Positions 1 to 7,797 of a stretch of 64,000 nucleotides of DNA are shown here, in pieces (within the stretch, counting starts at the first letter, position 1; each line of letters starts with the position of its first letter). This DNA is from an uncultured Clostridium sp. Lineage in GTDB: Bacteria; Bacillota; Clostridia; TANB77; CAG-508. The stretch spans positions 1 to 64,000 of the forward strand of contig CAMNWO010000006.1 in NCBI GenBank assembly GCA_946565805.1, given 5' to 3'. Both the position numbers and the translations under genes were made by a program. The notes under the pieces were generated by a model. The model made no database searches. It saw only the letters and a program-made list of their open reading frames with translations, and had not been told where the DNA came from.

Positions 1-582
1 GCTTATAACAAAACATTAGGAAGATTCCAATTAACAGGAATTCCAGCAGCACCAAGAGGAGTACCACAAATTGAAGTAACTTTTGATATTGACGCAAACG
101 GAATTGTTCATGTATCAGCAAAAGATATGGCAACAGGAAATAGCCAAGATGTATCAATTACTGCATCAACAAACTTAACAGATGAAGATATTGATAAAGC
201 AGTAAAAGATGCAGAAGCACATGCAGAAGAAGATAAAAAGAAAAAAGAAGAAATTGAAGTTAAAAATAATGCAGAAAGCTTAATTTACAATAGTGAAAAA
301 ACATTAAACGACTTAGGTGACAAAATTAGTGGAGAAGAAAAAGCAAAGGTAGAAGCAGAAATCGAAAACACGAAAAAAGCTTTAGAAACAAACAACACAG
401 AAAGTATCAAAGAAGCAACAGAAAAACTAACAAAAGTATTCTATGAAATGTCAGAAAAACTATATAAAACAGCAAATCCAAATGGAGCAGCAGAAGCTGG
501 TCAAGCAACTGGAGAAGAAGCAAATAATGATGGAAATGTATATGATGCAGATTACAAAGTAGAAGACGAAGATAATAAATAA
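1..582 (+). CDS. dnaK: DnaK (Hsp70) chaperone, C-terminal part
   Basis: The gene enters from the left edge in frame 1, so only about 193 residues are visible. They cover the end of the substrate-binding beta domain ([14 protein letters not shown], then a [17 protein letters not shown] stretch typical of DnaK) and the helical lid. The tail ends in the acidic [12 protein letters not shown], matching the usual conserved DnaK C-terminus. DnaK is a cytoplasmic ATP-dependent chaperone that works with DnaJ, encoded next, and GrpE, probably upstream of the window. A strong hairpin follows the stop, so dnaJ can be transcribed separately or by read-through. Identification is certain; the start lies outside. 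Confidence 0.97.
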   Translation, partial: AYNKTLGRFQLTGIPAAPRGVPQIEVTFDIDANGIVHVSAKDMATGNSQDVSITASTNLTDEDIDKAVKDAEAHAEEDKKKKEEIEVKNNAESLIYNSEKTLNDLGDKISGEEKAKVEAEIENTKKALETNNTESIKEATEKLTKVFYEMSEKLYKTANPNGAAEAGQATGEEANNDGNVYDADYKVEDEDNK

Positions 583-592
583 AGTAAGGTTG

Positions 593-642
593 CCAATGGT
601 TCCGGGGTTAAATGGCAACTTCGGAACCATTGGACATTTTTT
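593..642 (+). terminator. Hairpin terminator after dnaK (family D repeat)
   Basis: A perfect 12-bp stem (593-604 with 622-633, CCAATGGTTCCG and its complement) has the loop GGGTTAAATGGCAACTT and is followed by ATTTTTT. Its CCGGGGTTAAATGGCAAC core recurs near 10.55, 14.38 and 14.85 kb, so this is a dispersed repeat serving as a terminator. Confidence 0.85.
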
Positions 643-683
643 GAAGTTAAAGAGAATTTATTAAGGAGTGTCCACAGAATCCC

Positions 684-725
684 TAAAATCGGGATTTTAA
701 GGGGCGTCCCTCAAATCCCGATTTA
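684..725 (+). repeat. Inverted repeat abutting the dnaJ ribosome binding site
   Basis: AAATCGGGATTT (near 686-698) and AAATCCCGATTT (713-724) form an inverted repeat. Its right arm runs into the AGGAGG of dnaJ (725-730). When folded, the hairpin would sit against the Shine-Dalgarno sequence and could limit DnaJ translation relative to DnaK; that function is inferred only. Confidence 0.5.
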
Positions 726-741
726 GGAGGAAAGAAAAATA

Positions 742-1899
742 ATGGCAAGCAAAAGAGATTATTACGAAGTATTAGGAGTTAATAAAAGTGCAACTGATGA
801 TGAGTTAAAAAAAGCTTATCGAAAATTAGCCAAAAAATATCATCCAGATGCCAACCAAGATAATAAGGCAGAAGCAGAAGCGAAATTTAAGGAAGTAAAC
901 GAAGCTTATGAGAATTTATCTGACCCACAGAAAAGAAGAATGTATGACCAATTTGGAACTGTAGATCCACAAGGATTTGGTGGAGCAGGAGGACCTTTTG
1001 GAGGACAGGGAGGATATTATTCTTATAGTACATCAGACTTTGGTGACTTTGGAGACTTAGGAGATATTTTTTCTTCTTTCTTTGGTGGTGGATTTGGAGG
1101 AAGAAATTCATCTAGAAAACAATCAGGACCAAAAAAAGGAGCAGACTTGAATTTGAATATGGACATTACTTTTGAACAGGCTTTTTTAGGGGTTGAAAAA
1201 GAAGTAATTATTACCAGAAATGATACTTGTGATAATTGCCACGGAACAGGAGCAAAACCAGGTACCTCGAAAATGAAATGTACAACATGTAATGGAACAG
1301 GTCAAGTTACACAAGTACAAAATACTATTTTAGGACAAATGCAAACAAGAAGAACTTGTAGTACATGTCATGGAACAGGTGAAATTATCAAAGAGCCATG
1401 TGAACATTGTCATGGAAAAGGAACGATTAGAAAGCAACCAAAAATAAAAGTAAAAATTCCTGCTGGAATTGATGATAATCAAACAGTAGTGCTACGTGGT
1501 GAAGGTGAACCAGGTGAAAAAGGTGGACCAAAAGGAGATTTATATATAACCGTTAGAATTAAAAGACATAGTATCTATACAAGAAAAGGAAATAATGTAT
1601 TATGCGAAGTTCCAATTACCATTACGCAAGCAACCTTAGGAGCAGATTTAGAAATACCAATGGTAGACGGTTCAAAAGAAAGTTATAGAATTCCAGAAGG
1701 AACACAAACTGGAACAAAATTCACACTTCGCAGTAAGGGATTTAAATCAGTTAACTCAAGTAGTGTGGGAGATTTCATCTTTACAGTAACTGTCCAAACA
1801 CCAAAGAGATTATCAAAAGAACAAAGAGATTTACTAACACAATTAGCTAAAACAATGAATGAGCAACCACCAATTAAAAAACGTGGATTGTTTGGATAA
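742..1899 (+). CDS. dnaJ: Chaperone protein DnaJ (type I Hsp40)
   Basis: The 385-residue protein has the full type I architecture: a J domain (1-70) with HPD at 34-36, a Gly/Phe-rich linker (about 75-125), a zinc domain with four CxxCxGxG repeats ([32 protein letters not shown]) and the C-terminal substrate-binding region. It stimulates DnaK ATP hydrolysis and delivers clients in the cytoplasm. The ATG follows AGGAGGAAAGAAAAATA. Gene order dnaK-dnaJ is standard in Firmicutes. Length and motifs are normal. Confidence 0.98.
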   Translation: MASKRDYYEVLGVNKSATDDELKKAYRKLAKKYHPDANQDNKAEAEAKFKEVNEAYENLSDPQKRRMYDQFGTVDPQGFGGAGGPFGGQGGYYSYSTSDFGDFGDLGDIFSSFFGGGFGGRNSSRKQSGPKKGADLNLNMDITFEQAFLGVEKEVIITRNDTCDNCHGTGAKPGTSKMKCTTCNGTGQVTQVQNTILGQMQTRRTCSTCHGTGEIIKEPCEHCHGKGTIRKQPKIKVKIPAGIDDNQTVVLRGEGEPGEKGGPKGDLYITVRIKRHSIYTRKGNNVLCEVPITITQATLGADLEIPMVDGSKESYRIPEGTQTGTKFTLRSKGFKSVNSSSVGDFIFTVTVQTPKRLSKEQRDLLTQLAKTMNEQPPIKKRGLFG

Positions 1900-1913
1900 A
1901 ATAGTCATAACAA

Positions 1914-1948
1914 AGAGAGGAATTGAAATACCAATTTCTCTCTTTTCT
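1914..1948 (+). terminator. Rho-independent terminator after dnaJ
   Basis: AGAGAGGAATTG (1914-1925) pairs with CAATTTCTCTCT (1932-1943) with one G-T pair and is followed by TTTT. Confidence 0.75.
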
Positions 1949-1966
1949 TATATTTTAAAAACTTTC

Positions 1967-1995
1967 TTGCGAAATTATGTTAAATGTGCTATAAT
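1967..1995 (+). promoter_or_regulatory. Sigma-A-type promoter for the CYTH gene
   Basis: TTGCGA (1967-1972) and TATAAT (1990-1995) are separated by 17 bases, about 80 bases before the chosen start. Confidence 0.75.
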
Positions 1996-2076
1996 ACACG
2001 AGTAACTAAAATAGCAAAAGCTATTAGTAAAAACAATTTCGAACTTTGTATTACAAAAGAAAGGATGATTGAGGTT

Positions 2077-2592
2077 ATGACAAATGCAAAAAGCAACTTA
2101 GAGATTGAAAGAAAGTTTCTAATTGAAAAGATCGACTTAGAAACACTGCGAAGTTCTGTTGAAGGACCTATAAAGAAATGTAGAATTGAACAGATTTACT
2201 TAGTAGCAAAAGAAGGCGAACGCCGCATCAGGAAACAAACGATCAATGAAAAGACTTCATATTTTTACACAGAAAAGGTAACAATAACAGAATTAAAGCG
2301 TTCTGAAAAAGAAAGAAGGCTAGCAAAAGAAGAATATGAGGCGTATAAAAAGGAAGCGGATGATACTCGTAACACAATCACAAAAACAAGATATGTATTT
2401 GAGTTTAAAGGACAAACGTTAGAAATCGACTTTTATGATTGGGCTTCTGATAAGGCAATCCTTGAAATCGAAATACCAAATGAAAAAGTGCAGGTGGAAT
2501 TGCCAGACTTTATAAAAGTGATAAAAGAGGTTACCTACGATAAGGCGTACAAAAATCATTCTTTAGCGAAGACACAATCCTTAGATAATTAA
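2077..2592 (+). CDS. CYTH domain phosphatase (triphosphate tunnel metalloenzyme)
   Basis: The 171-residue protein begins with the CYTH signature EIERKFL (the ExExK motif, residues 9-13), which in this family binds the triphosphate in the tunnel. Basic and acidic residues alternate along the rest (RRIRKQ, EIDFYDW), as expected of a tunnel lined by charged side chains. Family members hydrolyse inorganic triphosphate or related organic triphosphates; the substrate here cannot be told. The frame is open from 1984, but the promoter's TATAAT overlaps that point, so a start at 2077 (or 2065) is preferred. It is monocistronic, with its own promoter and hairpin. Confidence 0.85.
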   Translation: MTNAKSNLEIERKFLIEKIDLETLRSSVEGPIKKCRIEQIYLVAKEGERRIRKQTINEKTSYFYTEKVTITELKRSEKERRLAKEEYEAYKKEADDTRNTITKTRYVFEFKGQTLEIDFYDWASDKAILEIEIPNEKVQVELPDFIKVIKEVTYDKAYKNHSLAKTQSLDN

Positions 2593-2601
2593 ATAAGGGA
2601 T

Positions 2602-2646
2602 AAGTCTAGCATGAATTCTATTAAAAGAATTTGTGCTAGACTTTAA
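2602..2646 (+). terminator. Hairpin after the CYTH gene
   Basis: AAGTCTAGCA and its complement flank an inner AATTCT/AGAATT stem (2602-2644), followed by a weak T-rich stretch. Confidence 0.7.
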
Positions 2647-2703
2647 TATTTGAATAGAATATGATACAATAAGAAAAAATGAAAACAAAAAGGAAAACAA
2701 AAA

Positions 2704-3586
2704 ATGAAAATAGCAAAAATAATAATACGGCATTCTATGTAGTATTCTAATCATAGCATTATCTATTTTAGCTTATTATTGGGTAGTAGATATACAAACA
2801 CAAGTGCCAGAAGAGATTAACCAAATTTGTGAACTAGAAACCAGGCAATATAAAGGAAGAAATGTATTTATTATAACACCCAAAAATAAAGAAAAATCAA
2901 ATTTGAAAATACTATATTTACATGGTGGTTCCTATGTAGCAGAAGCTACAAAACAACATTGGGACTTTATTGAAAAAATTGTCAATGACACAGGAGCAAC
3001 CATTATTTTACCAGACTATCCACTAGCGCCAAAATATAACTATAAAGACGTATTTCAAATGATAGAACCCTTATACAAAGAAATCATAAACAACGTAGAT
3101 ACCAATCGCTTGATTTTAATGGGAGACTCAGCAGGAGGAGGATTAGGATTAGCCTTAGAAGAAAAAATAGGAGAAGAAAATCTTCCTATGCCAACCAAAA
3201 CGATATTAATATCACCATGGTTAGATGTAAGACTAACTAACCCTAAAGTAGAAGAAGTACAAAAAAAGGACAAACAACTAAATAAGGAAACCTTAAAACT
3301 AGCAGGAATAGCCTATGCAGGAGAAGAGGGGATCAACAGTTATTTAGTCAATCCAATTGATGGAGATTTGTCAAAACTAAAAAATATAACAATTCTAACA
3401 GGGACCCATGATATACTAAATCCAGATGTACATGAATTAAAACAAAAAGCAGAAAGAGTAGGAGTATCAATCGAAATAAAAGAATACGAACAAGCAGGGC
3501 ATATCTGGTTTATCGAGAAAAACAGTACGTTAGAATTGCAAGAACAAGGATATCAAGAGATTGTTACTATGGTCAAAAGTGTCTAG
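2704..3586 (+). CDS. Membrane-anchored alpha/beta hydrolase (esterase/lipase, HSL type), with a +1 skip site
   Basis: Read straight through, the frame from the ATG at 2704 stops after four more codons. Skipping the C of the in-frame CGG at 2728-2730 joins it to the long downstream frame and gives a 293-residue protein whose first 30 residues are a lysine plus a hydrophobic anchor (MKIAKIII then GILCSILIIALSILAYYW). The catalytic region shows HGGSY (oxyanion), GDSAGGG (nucleophile elbow) and late GTHD and AGH motifs for the Asp and His, as in the hormone-sensitive-lipase class. The substrate is unknown. Without the skip the protein would start at about 2804 without an anchor. The stop lies in a tandem repeat (3583-3652). 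Confidence 0.85.
2728..2731 (+). other. CGG +1 skip site (ATA c GGC)
   Basis: In-frame codon 9 of the hydrolase is CGG. Omitting C2728 gives GGC (Gly) and restores a signal-anchor helix in frame with the catalytic domain at 2804 onward. Confidence 0.8.
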
Positions 3587-3652
3587 CTTGGTGCCTGTCC
3601 CAGATTACGACAAAGTGGCTAGCTTGGTGCCTGTCCCAGATTACGACAAAGG
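3583..3652 (+). repeat. Tandem 36-bp repeat, two copies (family C)
   Basis: The unit CTAGCTTGGTGCCTGTCCCA plus GATTACGACAAAG occurs twice with a 36-bp period (3583 and 3619). Each unit carries a TAG; the first is the stop of the hydrolase. The GTGCCTGTCCC core recurs at 45.54-45.60 and 50.99 kb. Confidence 0.85.
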
Positions 3653-3662
3653 AGAGAAAAGA

Positions 3663-4982
3663 ATGAAAAAGAAAAAAGAAAATACCAGATTACACTGGAG
3701 AAAGTTGGATAATTCTGCTAAGATTTTTCCGATTTCTACAGGAAAAAAGTATAGTACGGTGTTTCGTTTGTCTGCAGTTTTAAAAGAGAAGATAGAACCA
3801 AAAGTGCTAGAAGAAGCTGTAAAGCAAGCATTAGAGAAATATCCTTTTTTTAAAGTAAGAATGAAACCAGGAATTTTTTGGTATTATTTAGAAGAAAATC
3901 AAAAAATGCCTAAAGTAGAGAAAGAACAGGACTATCCCTGTCAATATATTGATAGCAGACGAAATAATAATTATCTATTTAAAGTGACGTATTTTGAAAA
4001 TAAGGTTAATATAGAGATTTTTCATTCTTTAACAGACGGTAATAGTGGTGCTACTTTTTTTAAGGAAATTATTTATACATATCTAGAGTTAATGCATCCA
4101 GAAGATTTAGATGAAGAGGAAAGAAGAACCCGAAAGCTTGATTGTGATTATACTGCAGAAGATAGTTATATGAAAAATTATGATAAAAAGGCAAAGTCAA
4201 ATGCTTCTGGAAAAAAGGCATATGTTTTAAAAGGGGCAAAAATACCATTAGGAGCAGTTAGTACAATACATGAAATAATTGATTTAGAAGATTTGAAAAG
4301 AGAAAGTAAGAAACATGGGGCAACGATTACACAATACTTAACAGCAGTTTTAATGTATAGTATTTACCAAGAAAATTATGTAAAATCAAAAGGAAAAAGA
4401 CCAATAAAAATTTGTATACCTGTTAATTTAAAAAAATATTTCCCTTCCAAAACGATGTCTAATTTCTTTTCTTATATAACAGTAGAAGCTCAAATGAAAA
4501 AACAAAATTTAGATACTTTTGAGAAAATGTTAGATTTTGTAAAAGAAGATTTTAGCAAAAGACTAACAGAAGAAGAAATTAGTAAAACGATGTCTACCAA
4601 TGTGAAGATTGGGAATAATCCATTGATAAGACCAATTCCGTTATTTATCAAAAAAGCGCTTGTTCGATTAAGTTATATAGAAATTCGAAAATATACAACC
4701 ATAACATTTTCCAATATAGGAAGAATCGGTATTATAGGAAAATACAAAAATTATATTGACTATTTTTTAATGTTAATTGCGCCAGAGCCAGTGGAAAAAA
4801 TTAAATGTTCTAGTTGTACATTTGAGAATAAAATGGTATTTACTTTTACATCCATTTTACAAGATAATCGTATTGAAAAAAGATTTTATGAGTTCCTAAA
4901 AGAAAAAGGAATGAAAATAGAAATAGAAAGTAATGGTGTTTTAGATGATATATCCAGAGAAAATAAAAGCAAAAAAAAGTGA
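3663..4982 (+). CDS. Condensation/acetyltransferase-like protein
   Basis: The protein has 439 residues. A HSLTDG motif near residue 120 matches the HxxxDG signature of the CoA-dependent acyltransferase superfamily (alcohol acetyltransferases and condensation domains). The layout, with a second half containing KICIPVNLKKYFPSKTMSNFF, also fits. The ATG at 3663 follows GGAGAGAAAAGA; a longer open frame reaching into the tandem repeat is considered non-coding. The 3' end overlaps the next gene by 38 bases, so the pair is probably one unit. The acyl donor and acceptor are unknown. Confidence 0.75.
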   Translation: MKKKKENTRLHWRKLDNSAKIFPISTGKKYSTVFRLSAVLKEKIEPKVLEEAVKQALEKYPFFKVRMKPGIFWYYLEENQKMPKVEKEQDYPCQYIDSRRNNNYLFKVTYFENKVNIEIFHSLTDGNSGATFFKEIIYTYLELMHPEDLDEEERRTRKLDCDYTAEDSYMKNYDKKAKSNASGKKAYVLKGAKIPLGAVSTIHEIIDLEDLKRESKKHGATITQYLTAVLMYSIYQENYVKSKGKRPIKICIPVNLKKYFPSKTMSNFFSYITVEAQMKKQNLDTFEKMLDFVKEDFSKRLTEEEISKTMSTNVKIGNNPLIRPIPLFIKKALVRLSYIEIRKYTTITFSNIGRIGIIGKYKNYIDYFLMLIAPEPVEKIKCSSCTFENKMVFTFTSILQDNRIEKRFYEFLKEKGMKIEIESNGVLDDISRENKSKKK

Positions 4983-5508
4983 CAAAATTATAAAAATATT
5001 AGCAAGTACTTCCTTAGTTGTAGCATTCATTTTATTACTAATTAATAAATTAACAACGCCAACCATCCCATGGGCAGCGTTAGCAAATGCTGGAATTGTG
5101 TATACATGGGTGGTTGTTATGTATTCGATTAAAAAAAATATTAATATTGCAGGTCACGTATTATTACAAACTATAGCACTTTCAATATTAACGATTTATA
5201 TTGATTATATATTAGGGAAAGTAGGATGGTCTATTAATATAGCAATTCCTATTATGATAATGGTTGCCAATTTAACAATGCTAGTATTAACTATTGTGAG
5301 TTATAAAAAATATATGAAATATGCGATGTATCAATTAATAATTGTACTTTTTAGCATGTTACCTCTTGTTTTGGTGACAGAACATGTGATACAAGATAAA
5401 ACTTTAAGTATGATTGCAACAGGAATTTCTGTTTTAAATTTCGTATTATGCTTAGCATTGTCTGCTAAAGATATAAAAGAGACGATTATTAGGAAATTTC
5501 ATTTTTAA
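4945..5508 (+). CDS. Six-helix membrane protein, DUF6320-like
   Basis: The 187-residue protein is mostly hydrophobic, with about six transmembrane segments starting near residues 18, 45, 72, 97, 127 and 155. It overlaps the end of the acyltransferase-like gene and is probably translated with it. Membrane partners of this kind are known beside condensation-type acyltransferases in Firmicutes, so a joint role in modifying an envelope component is a reasonable inference. I cannot name a reaction. No strong ribosome binding site precedes the ATG, which fits translational coupling. Confidence 0.65.
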   Translation: MIYPEKIKAKKSDKIIKILASTSLVVAFILLLINKLTTPTIPWAALANAGIVYTWVVVMYSIKKNINIAGHVLLQTIALSILTIYIDYILGKVGWSINIAIPIMIMVANLTMLVLTIVSYKKYMKYAMYQLIIVLFSMLPLVLVTEHVIQDKTLSMIATGISVLNFVLCLALSAKDIKETIIRKFHF

Positions 5509-5510
5509 AA

Positions 5511-5539
5511 TTGACATGGATTACATAAGATGATATAAT
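5511..5539 (+). promoter_or_regulatory. Consensus promoter TTGACA-17-TATAAT
   Basis: TTGACA at 5511-5516 and TATAAT at 5534-5539 have exact 17-bp spacing, 30 bases before the ATG at 5569. Confidence 0.85.
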
Positions 5540-5568
5540 TTAAAAAGCTTAATAAAGGAGGCAGAGAA

Positions 5569-5630
5569 ATGAAATGCAAGTACTTTGGAATTTCAAGAAG
5601 AATACGGAGAAAGAAGATGGAAGAAGTAAA
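5569..5630 (+). other. Possible leader ORF with an in-frame CGG, overlapping the next start
   Basis: A strong AAAGGAGG (5555-5562) precedes ATG 5569. The frame reads 12 residues (MKCKYFGISRRI) and then CGG (5605-5607). If CGG is read as Arg, the frame continues into the downstream protein. If its C is skipped, translation ends seven codons later at TAA (5629-5631), having passed the ATG at 5617. The CGGAG also forms the Shine-Dalgarno of that ATG. This layout could be a decoding-dependent leader; the function is not shown. Confidence 0.4.
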
Positions 5631-5889
5631 AACTTTTCAAAAGAAAAAATTTTCTTTCCAGATTATTTCAAAAGAAGAGGTTTATGATGAAGAAGTAGAG
5701 AAGATTGCAGACATTGTTATTGAACAAATGAAAAATTCAAGTCATGATAGCAATGTAGGCAATAAAATTGCGGATGCAATTGTTAAGGAGCTAGGAGATT
5801 TTGTTAATGCAGTAAGAGTAGACGGCGGAACAGAAGGAGAAGCATGGAAAATAGAATTAAGTTCTGAGTTATATGCTTTTCGAAGATGA
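5617..5889 (+). CDS. Small protein of unknown function
   Basis: From ATG 5617 (Shine-Dalgarno GGAG, 7 bases upstream) the protein has 90 residues. It starts MEEVKTFQKKKFSFQI, continues with a charged helical middle and ends YAFRR. An in-frame upstream ATG at 5569 would add 16 residues, but only if the CGG at 5605 is read as a sense codon. The gene has its own consensus promoter and terminator, so it is a stand-alone unit between two operons. I recognise no family; it has no membrane segment and no cysteines. Confidence 0.6.
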   Translation: MEEVKTFQKKKFSFQIISKEEVYDEEVEKIADIVIEQMKNSSHDSNVGNKIADAIVKELGDFVNAVRVDGGTEGEAWKIELSSELYAFRR

Positions 5890-5892
5890 AAA

Positions 5893-5938
5893 ATAGGGAC
5901 CTTATTTTCAAGAATGAAAATAAGGTTCCTGTTTTTTG
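5893..5938. terminator. Bidirectional terminator
   Basis: GGACCTTATTTTCA pairs with TGAAAATAAGGTTCC. A T-run follows on the plus strand (GTTTTTTG), and an A-run before the stem gives a T-run on the minus strand. It serves the convergent genes on both sides. Confidence 0.85.
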
Positions 5939-5939
5939 T

Positions 5940-6524
5940 TTATTCAGGACAATCAGGATAAATATGGATTAAATCCAAGAAAACTCCTGAATAATGCGGT
6001 TGAATGTAGTCTAATAAGTGTCCAAAAGAAAGATTGATATGTTTTTTTGCTAAATAAAACTTGGTAATCATTCTATTTAGTTTCTTTTCAGCATTTGCAT
6101 AATCTGCAGTAGACTTCATAAGCTCTTTCATTTGGATAGATACGTCACTAGATAAATAGTCACCTCCAATAAAGAAAGGCATGCCTTCTTTTGAAAAAAT
6201 ACCAGTTGCTTCGTCCACATATCCATAACCATTTCCATCTGTAAGAGAAGGAAAATAGCTGCATAATGTGATAGAAGAATTATTGTTAAGACCGTCGTAT
6301 TTAGTAGTCTCAACTAAAATTAGTTCTGAATTGTTCCAGTAACCTTTTACGTAGAAAACTGAACTATTACAAGTAATTGGTTCTTGTTTTAAGTAGCCGA
6401 GTACTATATTAGTATCATAGTATTTTAAGTAGCCACTTAAGATTAATTCTTCTCCTTTTGCAAAATCATGATACCAAGTATCATCTTGAAATGTGATGTG
6501 TAAAGAAACTTTTAATAACCGCAT
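5940..6524 (-). CDS. Orphan protein of unknown function, codon 2 is CGG
   Basis: The 194-residue soluble protein is rich in Tyr, Asp and Asn (YLKYYDTNIVLGYLK; VKGYWNNSELILVE), resembling a beta-rich domain; I recognise no family. AAGGAGGTATTAAC lies 8 bases before the ATG, so the start is secure, and the second codon is CGG (6521-6519). Skipping its C would end translation at once (Met-Gly-Tyr-stop), so here CGG must be read as a sense codon for the protein to exist. The gene is a self-contained minus-strand unit with its own promoter and a shared bidirectional terminator. Confidence 0.65.
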   Translation of the reverse strand: MRLLKVSLHITFQDDTWYHDFAKGEELILSGYLKYYDTNIVLGYLKQEPITCNSSVFYVKGYWNNSELILVETTKYDGLNNNSSITLCSYFPSLTDGNGYGYVDEATGIFSKEGMPFFIGGDYLSSDVSIQMKELMKSTADYANAEKKLNRMITKFYLAKKHINLSFGHLLDYIQPHYSGVFLDLIHIYPDCPE

Positions 6525-6597
6525 GTTAATACCTCCTTATAGTTGTTTGCGGAGTTAATAAGTTACGTTTGGTTTATACCAATAATTAACGATAGCT

Positions 6598-6626
6598 ATT
6601 ATAGCACATTTTACATAAAAAGTATA
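6598..6626 (-). promoter_or_regulatory. Promoter of the orphan gene with TTTTATGTAA spacer
   Basis: On the minus strand TATAAT (6603-6598) is preceded by the 17-base spacer TTTTATGTAAAATGTGC and a weak TATACT -35. The same spacer element recurs before the genes starting at 14685, 18815 and 42935. Confidence 0.65.
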
Positions 6627-6639
6627 GGGCTTTTAGATT

Positions 6640-7431
6640 TTATTTTTTTAATTTTTCTAATTCCTTTTTGGTTAAACCAGTTATATCCTGAATATCGTCC
6701 ATATTCATATTTCTTTTTAGCATTTTTTTAGCTGTTTCTATAATTCCTTCTATGCGACCTTGTCTAATTCCTACATTTCTTTGTCTTTCATTCTCTTTTT
6801 GAAGTACTTCAATTACCATATCTTTTTCCTCCTTCTTTTCTAATTCATCATTTGTGTAATCATTGACATCTACTATATTGTATTCTCCAAACTTCATGTT
6901 TTTTGCTCCTAGTGTTACAACTTGACATTCTTGAATGTACTTTCTTACATTCCACTTTCTCGTTCCTGTATAAAGTACAATTGGTATCACGGTTGGAAAT
7001 TTATAATCTTTTTCTGTTAGTTTTTTACTTTTTATCGCTTGTTCTATAATTTCTATTTCATATCTTAGTATTCTTATTGGCATAAGATAGTCAATTGTGC
7101 TTTGATGTTCTATTAAAAAGAAAATATCTTTATTCTTTATTTTATATACAATATCACTTTCTGTTTTTTCGAACATATTATTAATATGTTCTGTACTATA
7201 TCTTTCAATATCTTCGTTTTCTAATCTTTTAGGTAAATTTAATACACGATTGATTAATGCTACTGCTTCTCTTTTTTCATTTAATACGATTTTAAAAAGT
7301 TTATCATGTGGCTGATTTACTTTTTGTTTCTCCAATTGATAATAAATGCTATCTTCTGCTATTCCAGATACAACCTTTTGTTTTACCCATTTTTGATATT
7401 GTAAATAATCTTTATAATTAAATTCCTTCAT
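6640..7431 (-). CDS. Rpn family PD-(D/E)XK nuclease / putative transposase
   Basis: The 263-residue protein has the layout of the Rpn/DUF4351-type recombination-promoting nucleases: HDKLFK near residue 42, ESDIVYKIKNKDIFFLIEHQ with the Glu...Glu-x-Gln catalytic core, an IVLYTG motif, and a C-terminal basic helical region (TGLTKKELEKLKK). Rpn proteins are DNA endonucleases linked to RecA-independent recombination and often spread as repeats through genomes. A paralogue lies at 38848-39894. The ATG follows AAGGAGTAGTGAT. It is transcribed alone from the promoter at 7448-7476. Confidence 0.85.
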   Translation of the reverse strand: MKEFNYKDYLQYQKWVKQKVVSGIAEDSIYYQLEKQKVNQPHDKLFKIVLNEKREAVALINRVLNLPKRLENEDIERYSTEHINNMFEKTESDIVYKIKNKDIFFLIEHQSTIDYLMPIRILRYEIEIIEQAIKSKKLTEKDYKFPTVIPIVLYTGTRKWNVRKYIQECQVVTLGAKNMKFGEYNIVDVNDYTNDELEKKEEKDMVIEVLQKENERQRNVGIRQGRIEGIIETAKKMLKRNMNMDDIQDITGLTKKELEKLKK

Positions 7432-7447
7432 ATATCACTACTCCTTT

Positions 7448-7476
7448 ATTATAAAATATATTGATTATTGTATCAA
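7448..7476 (-). promoter_or_regulatory. Promoter of the Rpn gene
   Basis: On the minus strand TTGATA (7476-7471) and TATAAT (7453-7448) have a 17-base spacer. The region 7477-7732 between the two divergent promoters holds no ORF or repeat that I can recognise. Confidence 0.75.
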
Positions 7477-7732
7477 TGTTTAATTGGAGGTAAAACATAC
7501 TTTGAAGTTTCATTTACACAATTTTTTCTTTTGTTTTCTCTTTTTTCTTCTTAATTTGGAATTTTTATAGACTTTAAAATTCTTAGAACAAATTATAAAA
7601 AATAATTATTGTTATAATAACATAAAATAATGCATTCTACAATACTTTTAAAAGCACTTTTCATCGCAAATTGCAACATTTTTCTACAAACATACTCTGT
7701 TGCCTCTTAAAAATATTACAACTATAAACATA

Positions 7733-7762
7733 TAGACATAATTCTTTTTGGATTGATAAAAT
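7733..7762 (+). promoter_or_regulatory. Promoter shared in sequence with the second pilin-like gene
   Basis: TAGACA (7733-7738), 18 bases, TAAAAT (7757-7762). The sequence from ATATAGACATAATT through GATTGATAAAAT and ATTAGAAA is nearly identical to 34077-34118 before the other pilin-like gene, which suggests co-regulation or a common origin. Confidence 0.65.
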
Positions 7763-7797
7763 TTCTATTAGAAACCAAAAAAATGGAGGAATTAGAG

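Noticed and set aside
3561..3662. N-terminal extension of the acyltransferase-like protein through the tandem repeat
   Set aside because: It is repeat sequence read in one frame; a good GGAGAG site and ATG lie at 3663.
6543..6731. Plus-strand 62-residue hydrophobic ORF
   Set aside because: Lies across the promoter of one minus-strand gene and the 3' end of another, with no ribosome binding site.
7753..7797. Longer start of the first pilin-like protein at 7753
   Set aside because: It would place translation within the promoter -10 region; the GGAGGA before 7798 and the prepilin leader decide the start.
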